A DNA stretch of 64,000 nt from positions 81,418,572 through 81,482,571 of the forward strand of contig CM054116.1 in assembly GCA_028673005.1 (NCBI GenBank), given 5' to 3'. Positions 1 to 12,127 of the stretch are shown one piece after another (position 1 is the stretch's first letter; each line of letters begins with the position of its first letter). A program made the position numbers and the translations under genes. Origin of the DNA: Tanypteryx hageni. Lineage: Eukaryota; Arthropoda; Insecta; Odonata; Petaluridae. The notes under the pieces were generated by a model. The model was given only the letters and a program-made list of their open reading frames with translations, was not told the DNA's origin and did not search any database.

Positions 1-1646
1 ATGTGAGAGTGGAATGTAAATTTTATAAGATAAATTAAACGCACAAAATAGTAATTTCATCTGTGCCACTATCTAAACGCCTGTAAAAATCTGTAGTTAT
101 TTTTAGATCGGTTATTGGAATATATTTTCATACAAGTTTTCAAATTTATTCATTGATTTAAATGAAATATTTTCGTTTTGAATTGTCACTATGAGCGATC
201 CCAGCTACTAACTTATATCCTGAAATTTTAAACAGTAAGTTTTGCCTGAAACTTCCAAATGTTAAAATTATGAAAATCTCCGTCCAATTTCTTCGTTAAA
301 GCAAATAATCACAAAATAGTATAAAGGGTTTCTCATCTTTTACATGCATAATGTGTAAATTTAGGTTAGGAAATGGGCAGGTTTCTGAAATATTACTTGT
401 TCAGCGGTGTATGTATCATAGTATTCGGTAACCATATTCCACGTGTGCCCTAGTATGTATATGTACGTACGTTTGTGTGGGCTTGTTTAAAGGGAAGGAG
501 GAGGTGAGGCAAAAGGTGATTCTTATCGAATGCATTTTGGTTATGATAATCGATAATTTCGTGCTTTCGGAGGATACCAGATACGCTCAAATCTTCATTT
601 TTGGTCTATAGGGTCTCAATACCTTTCTTTAAATTAACCGTCGTGATGCAGATGGATGCAAGAAAATTTGTATCTAATAAAATTGCTCTTTCAAAATGAT
701 AAAAAGGGAGAAAGTAGTTGGAAAGAGAGATGAAGAGAGCAGATGAGCTGTGATTTATCGCTGGGTAAGAACCATTGGCCGGGCGCCAGCTAAATAAAGA
801 GCGAGTCCGGATTTGGTTTATTTTCCTCCATTTTGTCGAGAGGGTAAAAAATATATAAGGCCCCGTTTGGAAAATGGGTATCAATTTCTGCAAAAAAGTA
901 TCTGTTGCTAGGCAACCATTTTGAAAATTTACGGCTAAATTACCTCTACGGATAGAAAAAAGAGTCATTTTAAGTATGCACTATCGAATAATTTTTTATT
1001 GTAAACCGCGTTTGGAAATTACCAATTAGAGCATACGCTATATAGAATATTTATCATTCGCACCAATTTCGTTTCCTTAAAATGAACCTAGTATGTACGT
1101 TTTATTAAAATACAGTGATCTCTATATTACTAAACTAATAAGTTATAAAACAAAAGCACAATTGAAAAGGCGCTATTATGTATAATTGACCGAGAAATTC
1201 TACTTTGAACGTTTTTAATTTGTTGATAGGATTACGTGCAGGTATTGTTTGCTATTTTTCGTAGTCCAAGTTTGTACCTAGTAGAAATTATCTTACGATA
1301 TCGATTAGCCATGATTTTGTTGAAGCAGCTGATGGAAGGGACACATTTTATGGGTAAATTAGGATCTTATTGTAGACTTTACATGCGCTGCGTGGTCTGA
1401 CTCTTTAATGAGACTTGAGATGAGACATAAAAAAGTACCAAACATTAGATTTTGCTGGAGTATTAACATCCTTAGAAACTAATTTGAAAACATCGATCTA
1501 TGAGATTCTTTAAATTGATAAAAGCAACCATTTTATGACTAACAGTTTTACTGTTTAACTTACAAAATAATGATCCATCCGGAACATGAATAACATTTTT
1601 AAAAGTTAAATGAAAATCGATACGAATACAAAGACACATTTTTTAG
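1..1646. other. AT-rich non-coding stretch
   Basis: AT-rich sequence with no feature I can support. The longest open frame (minus strand, 606-968, 120 codons) has no recognisable domain or splice context and looks like chance. Confidence 0.5.
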
Positions 1647-1654
1647 TATCGGAT

Positions 1655-2127
1655 CAATGTTTCCTCTAATGTGGCTGACTATCTGAGCGGAAATGGAGGA
1701 GTCTGCGCGGTCTTTGTAAATTCACAGCATGAACTGAGCAGTATTTTATGCAAGAACTTTTTACATTTTTATATGAAAATGAGGTGTAAATAAGAAATCT
1801 AAGATTTAATTTCATTTATAAAATTTGCTATAAGAATATTCTAAGATACTTGTTTTGGTTTGTATTAGACATTTTTTGTATATTGTAATAAAATAGTGCA
1901 AAGGGGTTGTCGCTTTTAGCGGCCTCACTGGTTACCTTGTGTCAACGGACACTGTATAAGGCAGTCGTGATAAGGAAATATGTATTAAAAATAGAATAAA
2001 ATAGGAACTTTAATTTCGGGCGTGACCCCTATGTAACTCTTTTTAGTCTGTGGTGCGCGGAGTATAGAAATCTGTGCGCGGGTGTTTAGAAATTTGTGCG
2101 CGGACGCGCAGCTTAGAGGAAACATTG
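1655..2127. mobile_element. hAT-type MITE with perfect 8-bp target site duplication
   Basis: The element starts CAATGTTTCCTCTAA at 1655 and ends with the exact inverse, TTAGAGGAAACATTG, at 2127. It is flanked on both sides by TATCGGAT (1647-1654 and 2128-2135). An 8-bp duplication with ends beginning CA.TG is the signature of hAT transposons. The body is 473 bp with no transposase frame, so it is non-autonomous. The right subterminal region (about 2045-2105) holds three imperfect 22-24 bp units built around TGTGCGCGG, and a similar TCTGCGCGG lies near the left end. Such subterminal repeats commonly bind transposase. The perfect duplication suggests a fairly recent insertion. Confidence 0.85.
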
Positions 2128-2135
2128 TATCGGAT

Positions 2136-3338
2136 AACCGTTTCTCGAATTGAAATAATACAGAATATTTTTAAAAATTCCGGCCTTATCTAAAGCATCA
2201 AATGTCGGTTATTACTCCCACGATCTTCTTATTTGAGAAAAGAATGGAAAATCGAGTAATCGAAGCAGTCCTTCGTAGAGGAGTTGGAGATCGAATTTGT
2301 GACAACACATTTTCCTTTCTGCGGCAAAAATGAGATCACGAGGATGACCTTTAAATATCGTATATTTGCTACGGGAGAATTTTGACCTTAAAATTCTCGA
2401 AAGAAATGGAGATCGAAAGAAAGATAGAATTGTGACGGAGTCAAAGGGTACGCATGGGTATAAAATCGTCCTTCGGGATGAAGAGAAAAGGGAGACGTTA
2501 TACTTAAGAGGAGAAATAAGGTAGAGTAGAATAGGAACAAGAAGTCTAAACCAGGACTAATGCAGGCTGGTTTCCCAAAGCTGACGTCCCGAATTTATCA
2601 CTTATATTAACAGGAAATTCTTCATTATGTATTAGTCATTTCAAAGTCTTCTCATACCATAAATACCATTTTTAATTCATAGTTTATCAATGATAGAGAA
2701 AAATTGAAAAACAAATTAATAGACCATTATCAGATTTATAATACTAAAAGCAATGTCCAAATCTCTTTCTGGCATTATATTTTGCATGTATCTTTTTAAA
2801 TAAACGAATTAAATAAATTCTACTGTTTATACGCTAATATGTATGGATCAACTGTCCATTGTTGAAGGGCAGTCGAGTAGAAAAGAAAACAAGTGAAGAT
2901 ATAAAAATGAATTTTTATAACCAACTTTTATATAGTTAATACTTTAATATGAATAAACTCTATAACATAATTATGATAACCTTTCTGCTTGCATGGGCGT
3001 AAAAAATTGCAAAAGTGTCTACCAGTTGTTGAGTGATGTGGGGCAAGGACGTGCCCAGGGAGTCCGGACTCTCCTCCCTCCTGGTGTACAGACATTTGTG
3101 GAATCTGCGATAACCACGCTACAAACTTGTTACGTTGCTACGCTGCCACTTGCTGCGTTGAGTTATGAGAACTAAAAACGCTGTAAAAGGATATATTATT
3201 TGAATAGGACTTGTTTTAATCGATTGCTGGAAATTGGTATTCGGCCTCGGACCCCAGTTCCCCCCCCCTTCCAAAATAAATTTCTGGGTACGTGCATAAT
3301 GTGGGGGCCTCTATATTTAATCTTTAATATTTTTACAG
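2136..3338. other. Non-coding stretch upstream of the candidate gene
   Basis: Mostly AT-rich. A 60-codon plus-strand frame at 2993-3175 sits in a locally GC-richer patch but has no recognisable product. A run of nine C lies near 3265. No promoter can be assigned with confidence. Confidence 0.4.
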
Positions 3339-3380
3339 TTAAGAAAATGGCAGACAGAAGTAGAGAACTCAATGGAAAAC
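3339..3380 (+). CDS. Candidate first coding exon of the long plus-strand gene
   Basis: An acceptor-like site (TTTTTACAG ending at 3338) is followed by TTAAGAAA and an ATG at 3347 with A at -3 and G at +4, a favourable start context. The frame reads MADRSRELNGK and then meets a strong donor, C|GTAAGA, at 3381. One base of the next codon remains (phase 1), which fits the phase-1 acceptor of the exon at 17947 some 14.6 kb downstream. If real, this is a 5' exon carrying a short leader and 11 codons. The coding part is too short to judge by composition, and ATG-to-donor strings of this size arise by chance, so this is the weakest exon of the model. Confidence 0.22.
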
Positions 3381-4153
3381 GTAAGAATGTTTGGTATATA
3401 AGTAGTAAGAAGTTTTAATATCTTTTGTTTCATTAATGAAAATACTGACTTAACCATTCATATTGCTTAAAATCAACGAAAATATACTGCTAGTTCAGTG
3501 TGTTTCAGCTTTAGATACTAAACTGTTGATCACCAACAAGGTTTTCAATGGCCTTTTCATAGGAAAAACAATTTTCAGAATAATCTTAAATTAATAAAGA
3601 TAAAAAGTTTCTAAGATAAATAAAAACTTATTATCAATAATAATTATGATAAATAAAAACAATTATTAGCAGAAGTATCCCTTCAAAAATGTCTAAATGC
3701 TCGTATGAATACAAATCCACAGTAAAATAAAGAGACTTCTATTAAACCACGAACAATGACAATAGTTTGTTTAATCTCGTTGATATGATGGACGCTTATA
3801 ATTTGTTCAGATTCGCTTCAACAATATAAATACAGAAAAGGAAATCTAAGGTTATATAGTACAAATAATGTGATAACTGTTGCCAAAATAATGAAATTAG
3901 AAAAATTAACAACTAAAAAGAAAACAATTTTAAAAAAGAAATAAATACGAAAAATGCCACTAATATTATATATCTATCTTCCCATACGAATTCAAACTAA
4001 CATTCATCGCAGCGCCAACGCGTACACCTGGTGGTCGAGTTGAATAAATTACTCGTCTTACTCGATGATTATCTCAGGTGAGGTGGTTAGAACCCTGCAA
4101 GCAGATTAGACAGATTGTGAGTCCAAAACAAAAAATAATAAATTTTATATAAC
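3381..4153. other. Putative intron sequence
   Basis: Very AT-rich, with A-rich runs around 3590-3660 and 3900-3955. No gene or repeat that I can define. Confidence 0.4.
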
Positions 4154-4169
4154 TTTTATATTAACTTCG

Positions 4170-4235
<66 letters not shown>

Positions 4236-4251
4236 CGAAGTTAATATAAAA
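4154..4251. repeat. (TA)n microsatellite inside a 17-bp perfect inverted repeat
   Basis: TTTTATATTAACTTCGC at 4154-4170 is exactly inverted at 4235-4251. Between the arms is an uninterrupted TA tract of about 60 bp. Since (TA)n is self-complementary, the whole 98 bp is one near-perfect palindrome. The same layout, with unrelated arms, occurs at 14298-14399. Confidence 0.85.
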
Positions 4252-4479
4252 ATTGGTAATAACCCATTTGTTCACTCGTCTATGTTCAAGCAGAGTTTGG
4301 TAATAATTGTCTCCATGGCGACAACCCGATAAAATGCGATTTAAAACGCAAAAACGCTGTTTTAGTAGAAATTCAATAAATTACGATCAATTATCAAAAT
4401 TCCGTGAGAAGAATTAGAATCTACATTTTTTTCCACTTAGAGCAGTATACATCTCGCTACGATACCGCAATTCTCTGTA

Positions 4480-4690
4480 CGATGGATTTGAGACTTCCTA
4501 TGCAAAACAAATAGGGAAAAATCTTTCCTCGAATCGAACCCGAGACTTCAACCTTCGCAAAATAAAATATAGCCCGGAGGTGACAGCACGATCCTCATAT
4601 CAAGTTTCATGAAAATCGGTCCATTGATTCAAAAGTTGTTAGTAGGGGCCACACACACATACAGACAGGACCATTTCATAAGGCTATGTT
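4480..4690. repeat. Dispersed repeat fragment related to 42355-42545
   Basis: The string TCGAACCCGAGACTTCAAC near 4534 resembles TCGAACTCGAGATTTCAAC near 42411. In both copies a stretch about aligning with reverse-translated phrases such as 'tttcatgaaaatcggtcc' and a CACACA/CAGACAG or GTCTGTCTGTC motif follows within about 150 bp. The arrangement is typical of abundant arthropod dispersed repeats. The family was not identified. Confidence 0.35.
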
Positions 4691-6608
4691 TCCTTCGGAT
4701 AATAACCTAAAAATAATAATTTTGATCGCGCGCAACATTCTCTGGGTTGTTATGCCCAAACGATATTTTTTCCATCGAGAAACTTCTCACTCCTTCGAAA
4801 ATGTTGAATTTTCTTCGAGAAGATGGGTTCAGGAGATTGAGCGAATCGACGTGAGATAAAAAATATACAAAACGGAATGTTTGCTTTACTTTTAGCTTTA
4901 TGCAGTTGAGAATGGATCTTAAGGCTTTTTTGTCGGATGGGTATCTCCAACAGGGAGTAGCGACCTCTGATAGATCCTTCTCTTTCTTTCGAGACGGGCA
5001 AGCAATTCGATAGGAATGATCCGAGACGCCGCGAGACGTGGTGATCGATAGATATTCCTTATGTTTATACGCACGGCAACTTTTCGAATGTAAGAGGGAG
5101 CATTCCTTTTCGTCGATTCGATACATATTGCTTTTTTACTCTCCTCGAGGTCGTAACAAGGATTCAAAGCGAAATGAGATATTTCTTTTTTTTTATCGTC
5201 GCGACTTCCGGCTGTTTCTAAATGTGCGTGGAGGTCTCCTTTTATCGCTCTATAAAATTGAAGTAATATCGATGATTGTTGCGGTCGCGATGAAATCTCT
5301 TTCTGAAAGGATAAAGTAAAGCTTTCTAGTTTTTTGTTTCAAGTTAGTCACGCTCGATGAAACACTTATATGGGAAAGAATTTGATTGTTCACATTATCC
5401 TATTGAGTGTTGTAAATAATTACCACTCTTTTTGCCGTTTGTTCGTCGCAACGCTTAGCTTAAGGTATTTAACCTGAATTCATACGCAATGGTTACAAAG
5501 ACTTAATTCCTACTTATCAGTTACTCGTATTTCATTAAAATTAATGTCGGAATATAACTTTATAGTGGAATCTGGAAGCGAGGTCTTTCAGCGGTCTTCG
5601 GGAGATTTGCGTAAATTTAAATCGTTTAAAGGTGGTAAAATTGTTGCGCATGCGTGCCGGACACGAATGAGTTGTCTGTGAATTCCGTTTAGGTGCGGAT
5701 GTGTAAATCAGTATTTGTGCAGATAAAACATTTGATGATCAAAAATGTATGGATTTTCAGCACAAGTGAAATTTAATAAAAGATCGTATATACGCAGCAC
5801 GGGAGAGATTTCGTGTTTTATGTCTTACTTTTGAAACAAAAACCTTAAAAACAAGTGTTATATAGTCCATAATAATGTTTGAAATATTAACGCATAAAAT
5901 AACTTTAAACGAGTTTGTACAGTGTAAAAAAGAAAGAGATCACAAACGTGAGATGTCTATATAAAATGCCTTTGGAAAGTAACATAAAACTCGAAATTTG
6001 ACGGATATTAGGACAAAGATGTAGTGGCAATGAAAGTTTTTGTGGCTTCTTATTTTTCAGGAAAAATGCGAGGCGGGAGCGAAATGCTTTGATTCCTGCG
6101 TCACATAGGGTTGGCACTCAACCTCGGTTATAAGAAAGAAATAGTCGGCGCGTAAAATGAATAACGGGCTCGACATACAAATTACTCAGATATAAAATTT
6201 TTACTTCGCTGACCTCTTGGATCGACTTTTGGTCATATTTTTGAAAAATTAGATTTTCATAGAAGATGTTTTTCTTAGTTTGTCTATGGAAAACATGGGA
6301 CGCAACATATCACTGTATGTAACAAGTAGAATGTCTTGAATGGAAAATAGTGAAATATGCAAAATGGTGTATGATAATATGTAAGCGACAAATATGTTGT
6401 CCTTATTAGAATAGGTGTATATTATATATTAGAATAGAAGATATTTTCAATAATTGCAAATGAGATAGGCAATTAAGATGCCTTTATTTTAACTCATAAT
6501 ATTATTTATTTCTAAAAGAATAAAATTCTACTATCGTAAAAGCAAATATAGCCTTCTTAATTGTTCATTTGAGCTAATCTATTTATGTATTTTATATTAG
6601 CTCATAAA
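4691..6608. other. Non-coding stretch with overlapping chance frames
   Basis: The GC-richer patch 4700-5320 is open in several frames on both strands (for example minus 4707-5126, plus 5038-5319). None shows a motif or plausible splice sites. The rest is AT-rich with nothing I can name. Confidence 0.4.
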
Positions 6609-6767
6609 CAGCCTTTTACAATGAGCGTAATAACGTTAACAAAGACAAACACATACAACCATGCCCGCGGCAGGATTCGAACCCGCGACAGGATTCGAAC
6701 CCGCGACCCTAGCATTCTAGAATTGGGATCCAGACACGCTAACCGCCCCTCTACCAAGGCCGGTGCC
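6609..6767 (-). mobile_element. tRNA-derived SINE with duplicated B box
   Basis: Read on the minus strand, a tRNA-like head runs from about 6767 down: an A-box-like TTGGTAGAGGGGCGGTTAG followed by a B box GGTTCGAATCC. The segment CAGGATTCGAACCCGCGA (plus strand) occurs twice in direct tandem at 6671-6688 and 6689-6706, so this copy has two B boxes 18 bp apart. The body below 6665 matches the copy at 26097-26206. The head does not close as a tRNA and has a SINE body attached, so this is a retroposon and not a tRNA gene. Confidence 0.75.
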
Positions 6768-7379
6768 GGAAGGAAAATATAAATAGAATTATCTCAAGGT
6801 TTAAGAGCTTTTCCGATAGAAATCATTTTATAATCCACTTAGGAAAACATGTTTAAATTGGTTCTTTTCTTATAACTTATTCATTAAAACTAGCTTCCTC
6901 CAGAATTTTTACATTATCAACACAGTTTTTACGGTTTAGTTCACTTAAAAACTCTAGAAAATGTAAGCACCATACGCAAAATAATTGCACGAAGAGAGGA
7001 TGAATTTCTCAGCCACACACAGTGACACACAATGGAATTAATTGAAAGTATAAGTAACTTGATTGAGAAAATTGTTACAAAAAGCAAAGAAAAGTAAAAA
7101 TTATTTATATATTGCCACGGTCCGTTGTAACGAGAGCTGCTATAACGAATATTTTAGCGGTATCGTCAATTTCACTATAAAAATGTGAAGAGTACGCCAT
7201 TAGGAGAATATTTTTTTAATTATAAATCCTTATTATATACTTAATATCCTTATTCTGTACGTTGGTTCGTCCGTCCGTCATTTCTCCGGAATGCTCTTTA
7301 GAAATTCCCATAAAAGAACACTTAAAAATACCTTTTTTCACTTGCAGGCTTTTTTCTTTTGCAAAATTAAATTAAAAGT
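6768..7379. other. AT-rich non-coding stretch
   Basis: Contains a short GTCCGTCCGTC motif at 7268-7279, a hallmark of a repeat also seen at 21.7 and 36.1 kb, but without enough flanking match to call a copy. Otherwise nothing seen. Confidence 0.35.
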
Positions 7380-7640
7380 AATTGTCCTACGATCTTCGCA
7401 CCTAGACCATTTTAAAGAAACATAAACATAAATTCATATTCTTATCGTTGACTTTTGCCTTCGATTCGAAATCGCTAATGTTATACGTTTAAAACACATT
7501 TATAGGAAAGTTTTAAGCTTTTTAAAGATATGTTCTCTTGCCAACCGTGTTGATGTTAAACCTCGAGATTGTATTGTCGTCCTTATACTATACTAGTAGA
7601 TGGTGCTTACATTCTGCAAGCATATCATCTCACCTTGAAA
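7380..7640. repeat. Dispersed repeat, paired with 47090-47310
   Basis: Shared ordered blocks include TGTTATACGTTTAA, CTTGCCAACC and TGTTAAACCTC, followed by a block ending CCTTAT. The blocks keep their order and approximate spacing in both places, indicating two diverged copies of one repeat. No terminal structure or coding capacity was seen. Confidence 0.5.
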
Positions 7641-10600
7641 AAACATTCATTTTTCATACAGATATTTCATCATGAGATATATTTTTTTAATTCTAAAGAT
7701 TTCATCTCCGCAGCAATTTTCGTTTTTCCCTTATGTAAAAATAATAGATTAAAACAATCCCCAAACTTTGCAATTTTAAGAATTTTATACTTTCTCCATT
7801 ATGGGGTACTGATGCTACACATTTCTGCCATATTTTAAAGTTGTAGCACTTCTAGAAATGAAATAATAGTTTTCTAATTATTTAAATTTTAAACATTTTT
7901 AACGGCCGCCGCAATATATTTATGGATAGATTCAAATGTTTATTTGTGCAAATGCACTACTTTGTAAATAACTTGAAAATTTCAGTACTCAAATCCTACC
8001 AATAAAAAATGTTCAGCTCCGTAGCACATTCGGAAATACATAAATGTTGAAAATTTCTTTAAAAAATTGCGAATTTTTAGCGGCCACATTGTTGCACTTT
8101 TTCAAGATTTTGGTTTTTTCTAGTCGGTTTTGCACAAAATCCTACCTAAGAAAAAAATTTCGAGAGAGAGAACTAAATTTAATTTTTACTCATATATTGT
8201 GCAAAGCGTGAGGCATGCTTTGAAATTAAAAAAATGATAGGTATTCGTCAACGAATCATAAAAACCTATCACCAAATCTTGGTGCCGATATTCTCATGCT
8301 AATTAGAAGACTGTATAAGATTTGACGACGACACAAAATCTATCTGGATTTTTTAAATAATCAATTGGTTAATTAATCCACTTCAATACAAAACGCTTTC
8401 TTTCAGACCGCGTAAATGCGTAGGTACCTATCGACGTCGCAGAGAAGTTAAAAATGCAAGTCAAATACCTTTTCCGCGATTTTCCCGTCTCTGGGGCCAT
8501 GACTCGATTCATTTTTAGCCATACGTGTAAGCTTGGCCAAAGCATGTCCGCCCCCAAAAATTAAAAAATACTTAGGAATATTTCCTTTCTGGGAGTTTTT
8601 TTTTTCAATTTATTCGATTGATAAGCAAGCCCGAGATAAATAACAAGGGAGAAGAATTTCGCGCAATATCGAAGATTCATTGCGAAATGGAAGTTCTTTC
8701 ATATCGCTCTGAAGTGGGTCGGTAGGGTCGACCGGTCAAATAGGATAAGAATGACAGGAAGAGAAAGAGAATGCGAAGAGGGAAACCGAAGGACGGAGAC
8801 TCGTGGAATGAGTAAAAAAGCTGTAAGATGGGATAGAGAGAGAAGAGAAGAGGGCGGAGGCACACTAGCGAGCTGAGAAGAATGTGAGGGATAGGAGAGG
8901 AAGCATATTAAGAGGGATAAAAGGAGGAAGAAGTATTCTCGAGGGTTTTTAGCAGTCAAAAGGGAATCCCATTGTATTTTTTCAGACATTTCACTCTTCT
9001 TTTATAACTTCGAGCCCTCCAAAATCAACGACATATTTCATCGTTTTAAGATCCTTCCTTCCTCTTGCCATCCCACCAACCTCTCTCTCTTTTTCTGACC
9101 TCCCTCTCCTCTAGAAGATTAACAGAGGTACGTACTTGCATGGATATGCACGCGGAGCAAATGGAAAATTGACGATCGCGAGGTTCAGAGGGGATTTCCG
9201 GAAGGTGGAACGAACAATAGAGAGTGGCTGGAAAAGGTGGGTTGAGGAGCGAAGAGGTTTTTCAGTATCTGAGAAAGTTTTCTTTGCAGTTCCCTGCTTC
9301 GTGGAAGGGAGAAGGGGAAGAAAAAATTGTCGCTTCCATGCATACATTCGAGAAATAACGTATGGAGAGTTTTATTGTGTGAATCCGTGGCTACAGGCAG
9401 TGAACGCCATTCGTACAACAATTATTCGCGCGTGCTCGCACAAATACACTTATACATCGCCTGTCTCACACCTCATACACAATGGCCAAAAATCACATCA
9501 CCCACATATCATAACGCAGTGATTTTCTACCTTTCTTTGTATAAGGAGCTTCACAATTACATTGCCAAATTCTGCGGAAACCTAACCCTCCCTATAAATA
9601 TAACCACTATGCTGCTTGAAGCCATATATTTTTAATGTTATGTATTGTGTCTTGCTGGCATATAAATATTATTTAATTTAGTTAAATAAGGAAAATTGTT
9701 TCAATTGTGAAATGGCCTGAAAATTGCGCTAAGCCCTTCTAGGATCTCTGTGGAACCCTTTGAATGACAACAATGCCGTAAACAGCAGAATATATCACAT
9801 ATAAAACGCAAATATCACATGAAAAACACAGAAGCAAAAACCCAACGTACACTTTTGCACGCACATTACACGTACATGCATTCACACACCTATTCCCTGA
9901 TCTTTTGTTCTTTCTGTTCTTCCTTGTGACTAGGAGGTTTTAAGAGAGGCAAAAGAAGACAGAGGTAGGTAGATAGATAGATTATAGGTAGAAGGCGAGG
10001 CTGCGTAGCCAAATAACGAGAGATTCACCACGCGATTCGATCTCTGCGGACGGGAGCCGCGTACTCAATGCGATAAAAATGGAGTCAAGGGAGAGCGATC
10101 TGAAGGGAAGTGGATGAATCGGAGGAAGAGGGGCTTGAGAAATGGTTTGTGAATTATTGCCTATGATTTCTCGTTATTTTTTATTTTGTCGGAGACTCCG
10201 CGGATGTCGTCTCAGATTTCGAACGCTATGAAAATGGAATAACAATCTTCTTTTAGTGGCGAATAGATTTTGTTATTCATAGGAAGAATTTCGATCCGGA
10301 GGATTGTGTCTTATAAAATATCCCTTTGTTAAATGACAAATTTAAACACTCAGACTTACGTTATTTATATATTTCAGGATTTATTGGGAGATATGTTAAT
10401 AGAAAGATTTTTTAGAGTAATATGTGTTGAATTTCCGTGAATATATTAGTCTAAGAATTCGATAATATAGGTATGTTAGCATAAGTTCCTATCAAATATG
10501 GCAGGTGGGCATGAATGAAGTATAAAATTAAAATACTTCAAGTCGTATGCTATATCTAAGCATTAATTATATTATATACATGTCCAATGCAACCATATAA

Positions 10601-10970
10601 TGAATCTTACCAAAATAATTGTTAATTATATCGTTACATTTATACTTGGACGATTTTACACATTCACTTCACTCAATTTATTATCAATTTAATTTTTGCT
10701 GCGAAATAAAATCAAAATTGTTTACAGAAATTGAAAAGCCGATTTACGATGTCTATTTCCCATATAAAACCAAATGCATCGATGTTTTTAATTGAATCAG
10801 AATTGAAGAAAAATCAAATCACGTACGCTTATAACATTAATATATTGTTATTTTAATGTAATTAAGCTTGATTTGTTTTCATTGATAATGCATAAAAATT
10901 ATTGTTTCCATGATAATTTAGCGTTTAAATGCATATCAATAAGTCAGGATACGTCTGCATATTTTAACCT
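7641..10970. other. Non-coding stretch with a purine-rich patch
   Basis: AT-rich up to about 8680. Positions 8690-8960 are purine-rich on the plus strand (GA-rich with AGAGAGAAGAG runs). 9055-9120 is pyrimidine-rich. Open frames at 9111-9635 overlap on both strands and carry no recognisable domain. 9960-10160 is somewhat GC-richer without a supported exon. Confidence 0.4.
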
Positions 10971-10989
10971 ACTTTGGAAATAGTCATGT

Positions 10990-11170
10990 AGTTTTGTCGT
11001 TATGTCTGCCTGTCCATCTGTCTGTCTGTCCGCTCCTCCTATTAACTTTTGAACCTATAGACCGATATTCATGAAACTTGATAGAAATCTCATTCTACAT
11101 AAGCCGAGCACCCAAGGATAGTTTTTATCACTCATTACGAGAGTGTTGCCGTTGCAACAACAACTATTGT
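10990..11170. repeat. Dispersed repeat fragment with (GTCT)n core
   Basis: TGTCTGCCTGTCCATCTGTCTGTCTGTCC at about 11005-11032 is followed by 'aacttttgaacctatagaccgatattcatgaaactt', the phrase type that follows such cores in the copies at 21.7, 36.1 and 42.5 kb. It is a fragment of an abundant repeat of unknown family. Confidence 0.35.
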
Positions 11171-11983
11171 TGGACTCAGATTCGGTATATTCACTAATAA
11201 GTACACGCGTTATTTTTGTCACACAAATACGCGTGATCGATTTAATATTTCGTTTGAATATATTTGTAGTATTTTATAACGCTAAATTATGAGATTTGGG
11301 AACACAAAGAGCTACATATCCGCGATGACTTTAAAGCTATTAAAGCCAATATAAGTATTAAATAAATGATTAAATGGATAGTAGGCATCATAAGTTGTTT
11401 GGATCATCTTGTTCTATCTGAAATTCGATCATCCTTCATATTCTAAGAATTTATTAATTCTAAGCTATCGACCATCAAGATAATATATCACAGGAAAATT
11501 TCAACATAAATAAGCAACATAATAAATTTATTGAAAATAGAGAAATTCTTATGTAACTACGACCGGCTGAAAATTTGTTCTAAATTCTGATGCAATTACA
11601 TCAATTTTTTCTTTATTTACAACTTACGCTAAGAACTCGACCGTTGAGGGACGTGTAAATTACACACTAATACACTTTGTACGACTTATCCTTAATTTTC
11701 AGAAATCAAGGAATAAAATTCTGCGCTGCATTTTAGTTGGTTTAAGTAAACACGTATTGCTGCCCCATATCTGAATATAATTTGTTATACATAACCTAAT
11801 GACGATAGCGGCAACACGGTTGTCCATACCAAACGAAAAATATTCTCAGCAAGACAGAAAGACTTACATAGACTTTCATTATGATAGAGTCATTATTTAA
11901 TATCCTTATATCTTTGCTATTAATGCATTATGCACTTCATAACTACTAATAGAGAATGTCTAAAATTAGTATAATTTTTGTAC

Positions 11984-11985
<2 letters not shown>
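11171..11985. other. AT-rich non-coding stretch
   Basis: No gene, repeat boundary or splice-like exon that I can support. Confidence 0.4.
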
Positions 11986-12019
<34 letters not shown>

Positions 12020-12127
12020 ATGTTAACAAGGTGTTGGGATGAGGAAACCCAGTGAGCACTCACCAATCAGACGACTTCAGGTTGGCGAGGCCCCGGGGAT
12101 GTCGAAGCGACACACGTAAAAATATAC
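11986..12127 (+). repeat. (TA)n tract plus left arm of a foldback repeat
   Basis: A 32-bp TA tract (11986-12017) leads into the arm starting GGATGTTAACAAGGTGTTGG at 12018. The arm through about 12119 matches the left arm of the solo foldback at 13941 (one difference noted near its start, GTTAAC against GTCAAC). It continues to the sequence CGACACACGTAAA and is followed directly by LINE coding sequence. Its inverted partner, with a deletion, is at 13775-13849. Confidence 0.85.

Noticed and set aside
4707..5319. Overlapping frames of 82-139 codons on both strands
   Set aside because: Several frames are open at once in a GC-richer patch; no motif, start context or splice site favours any.
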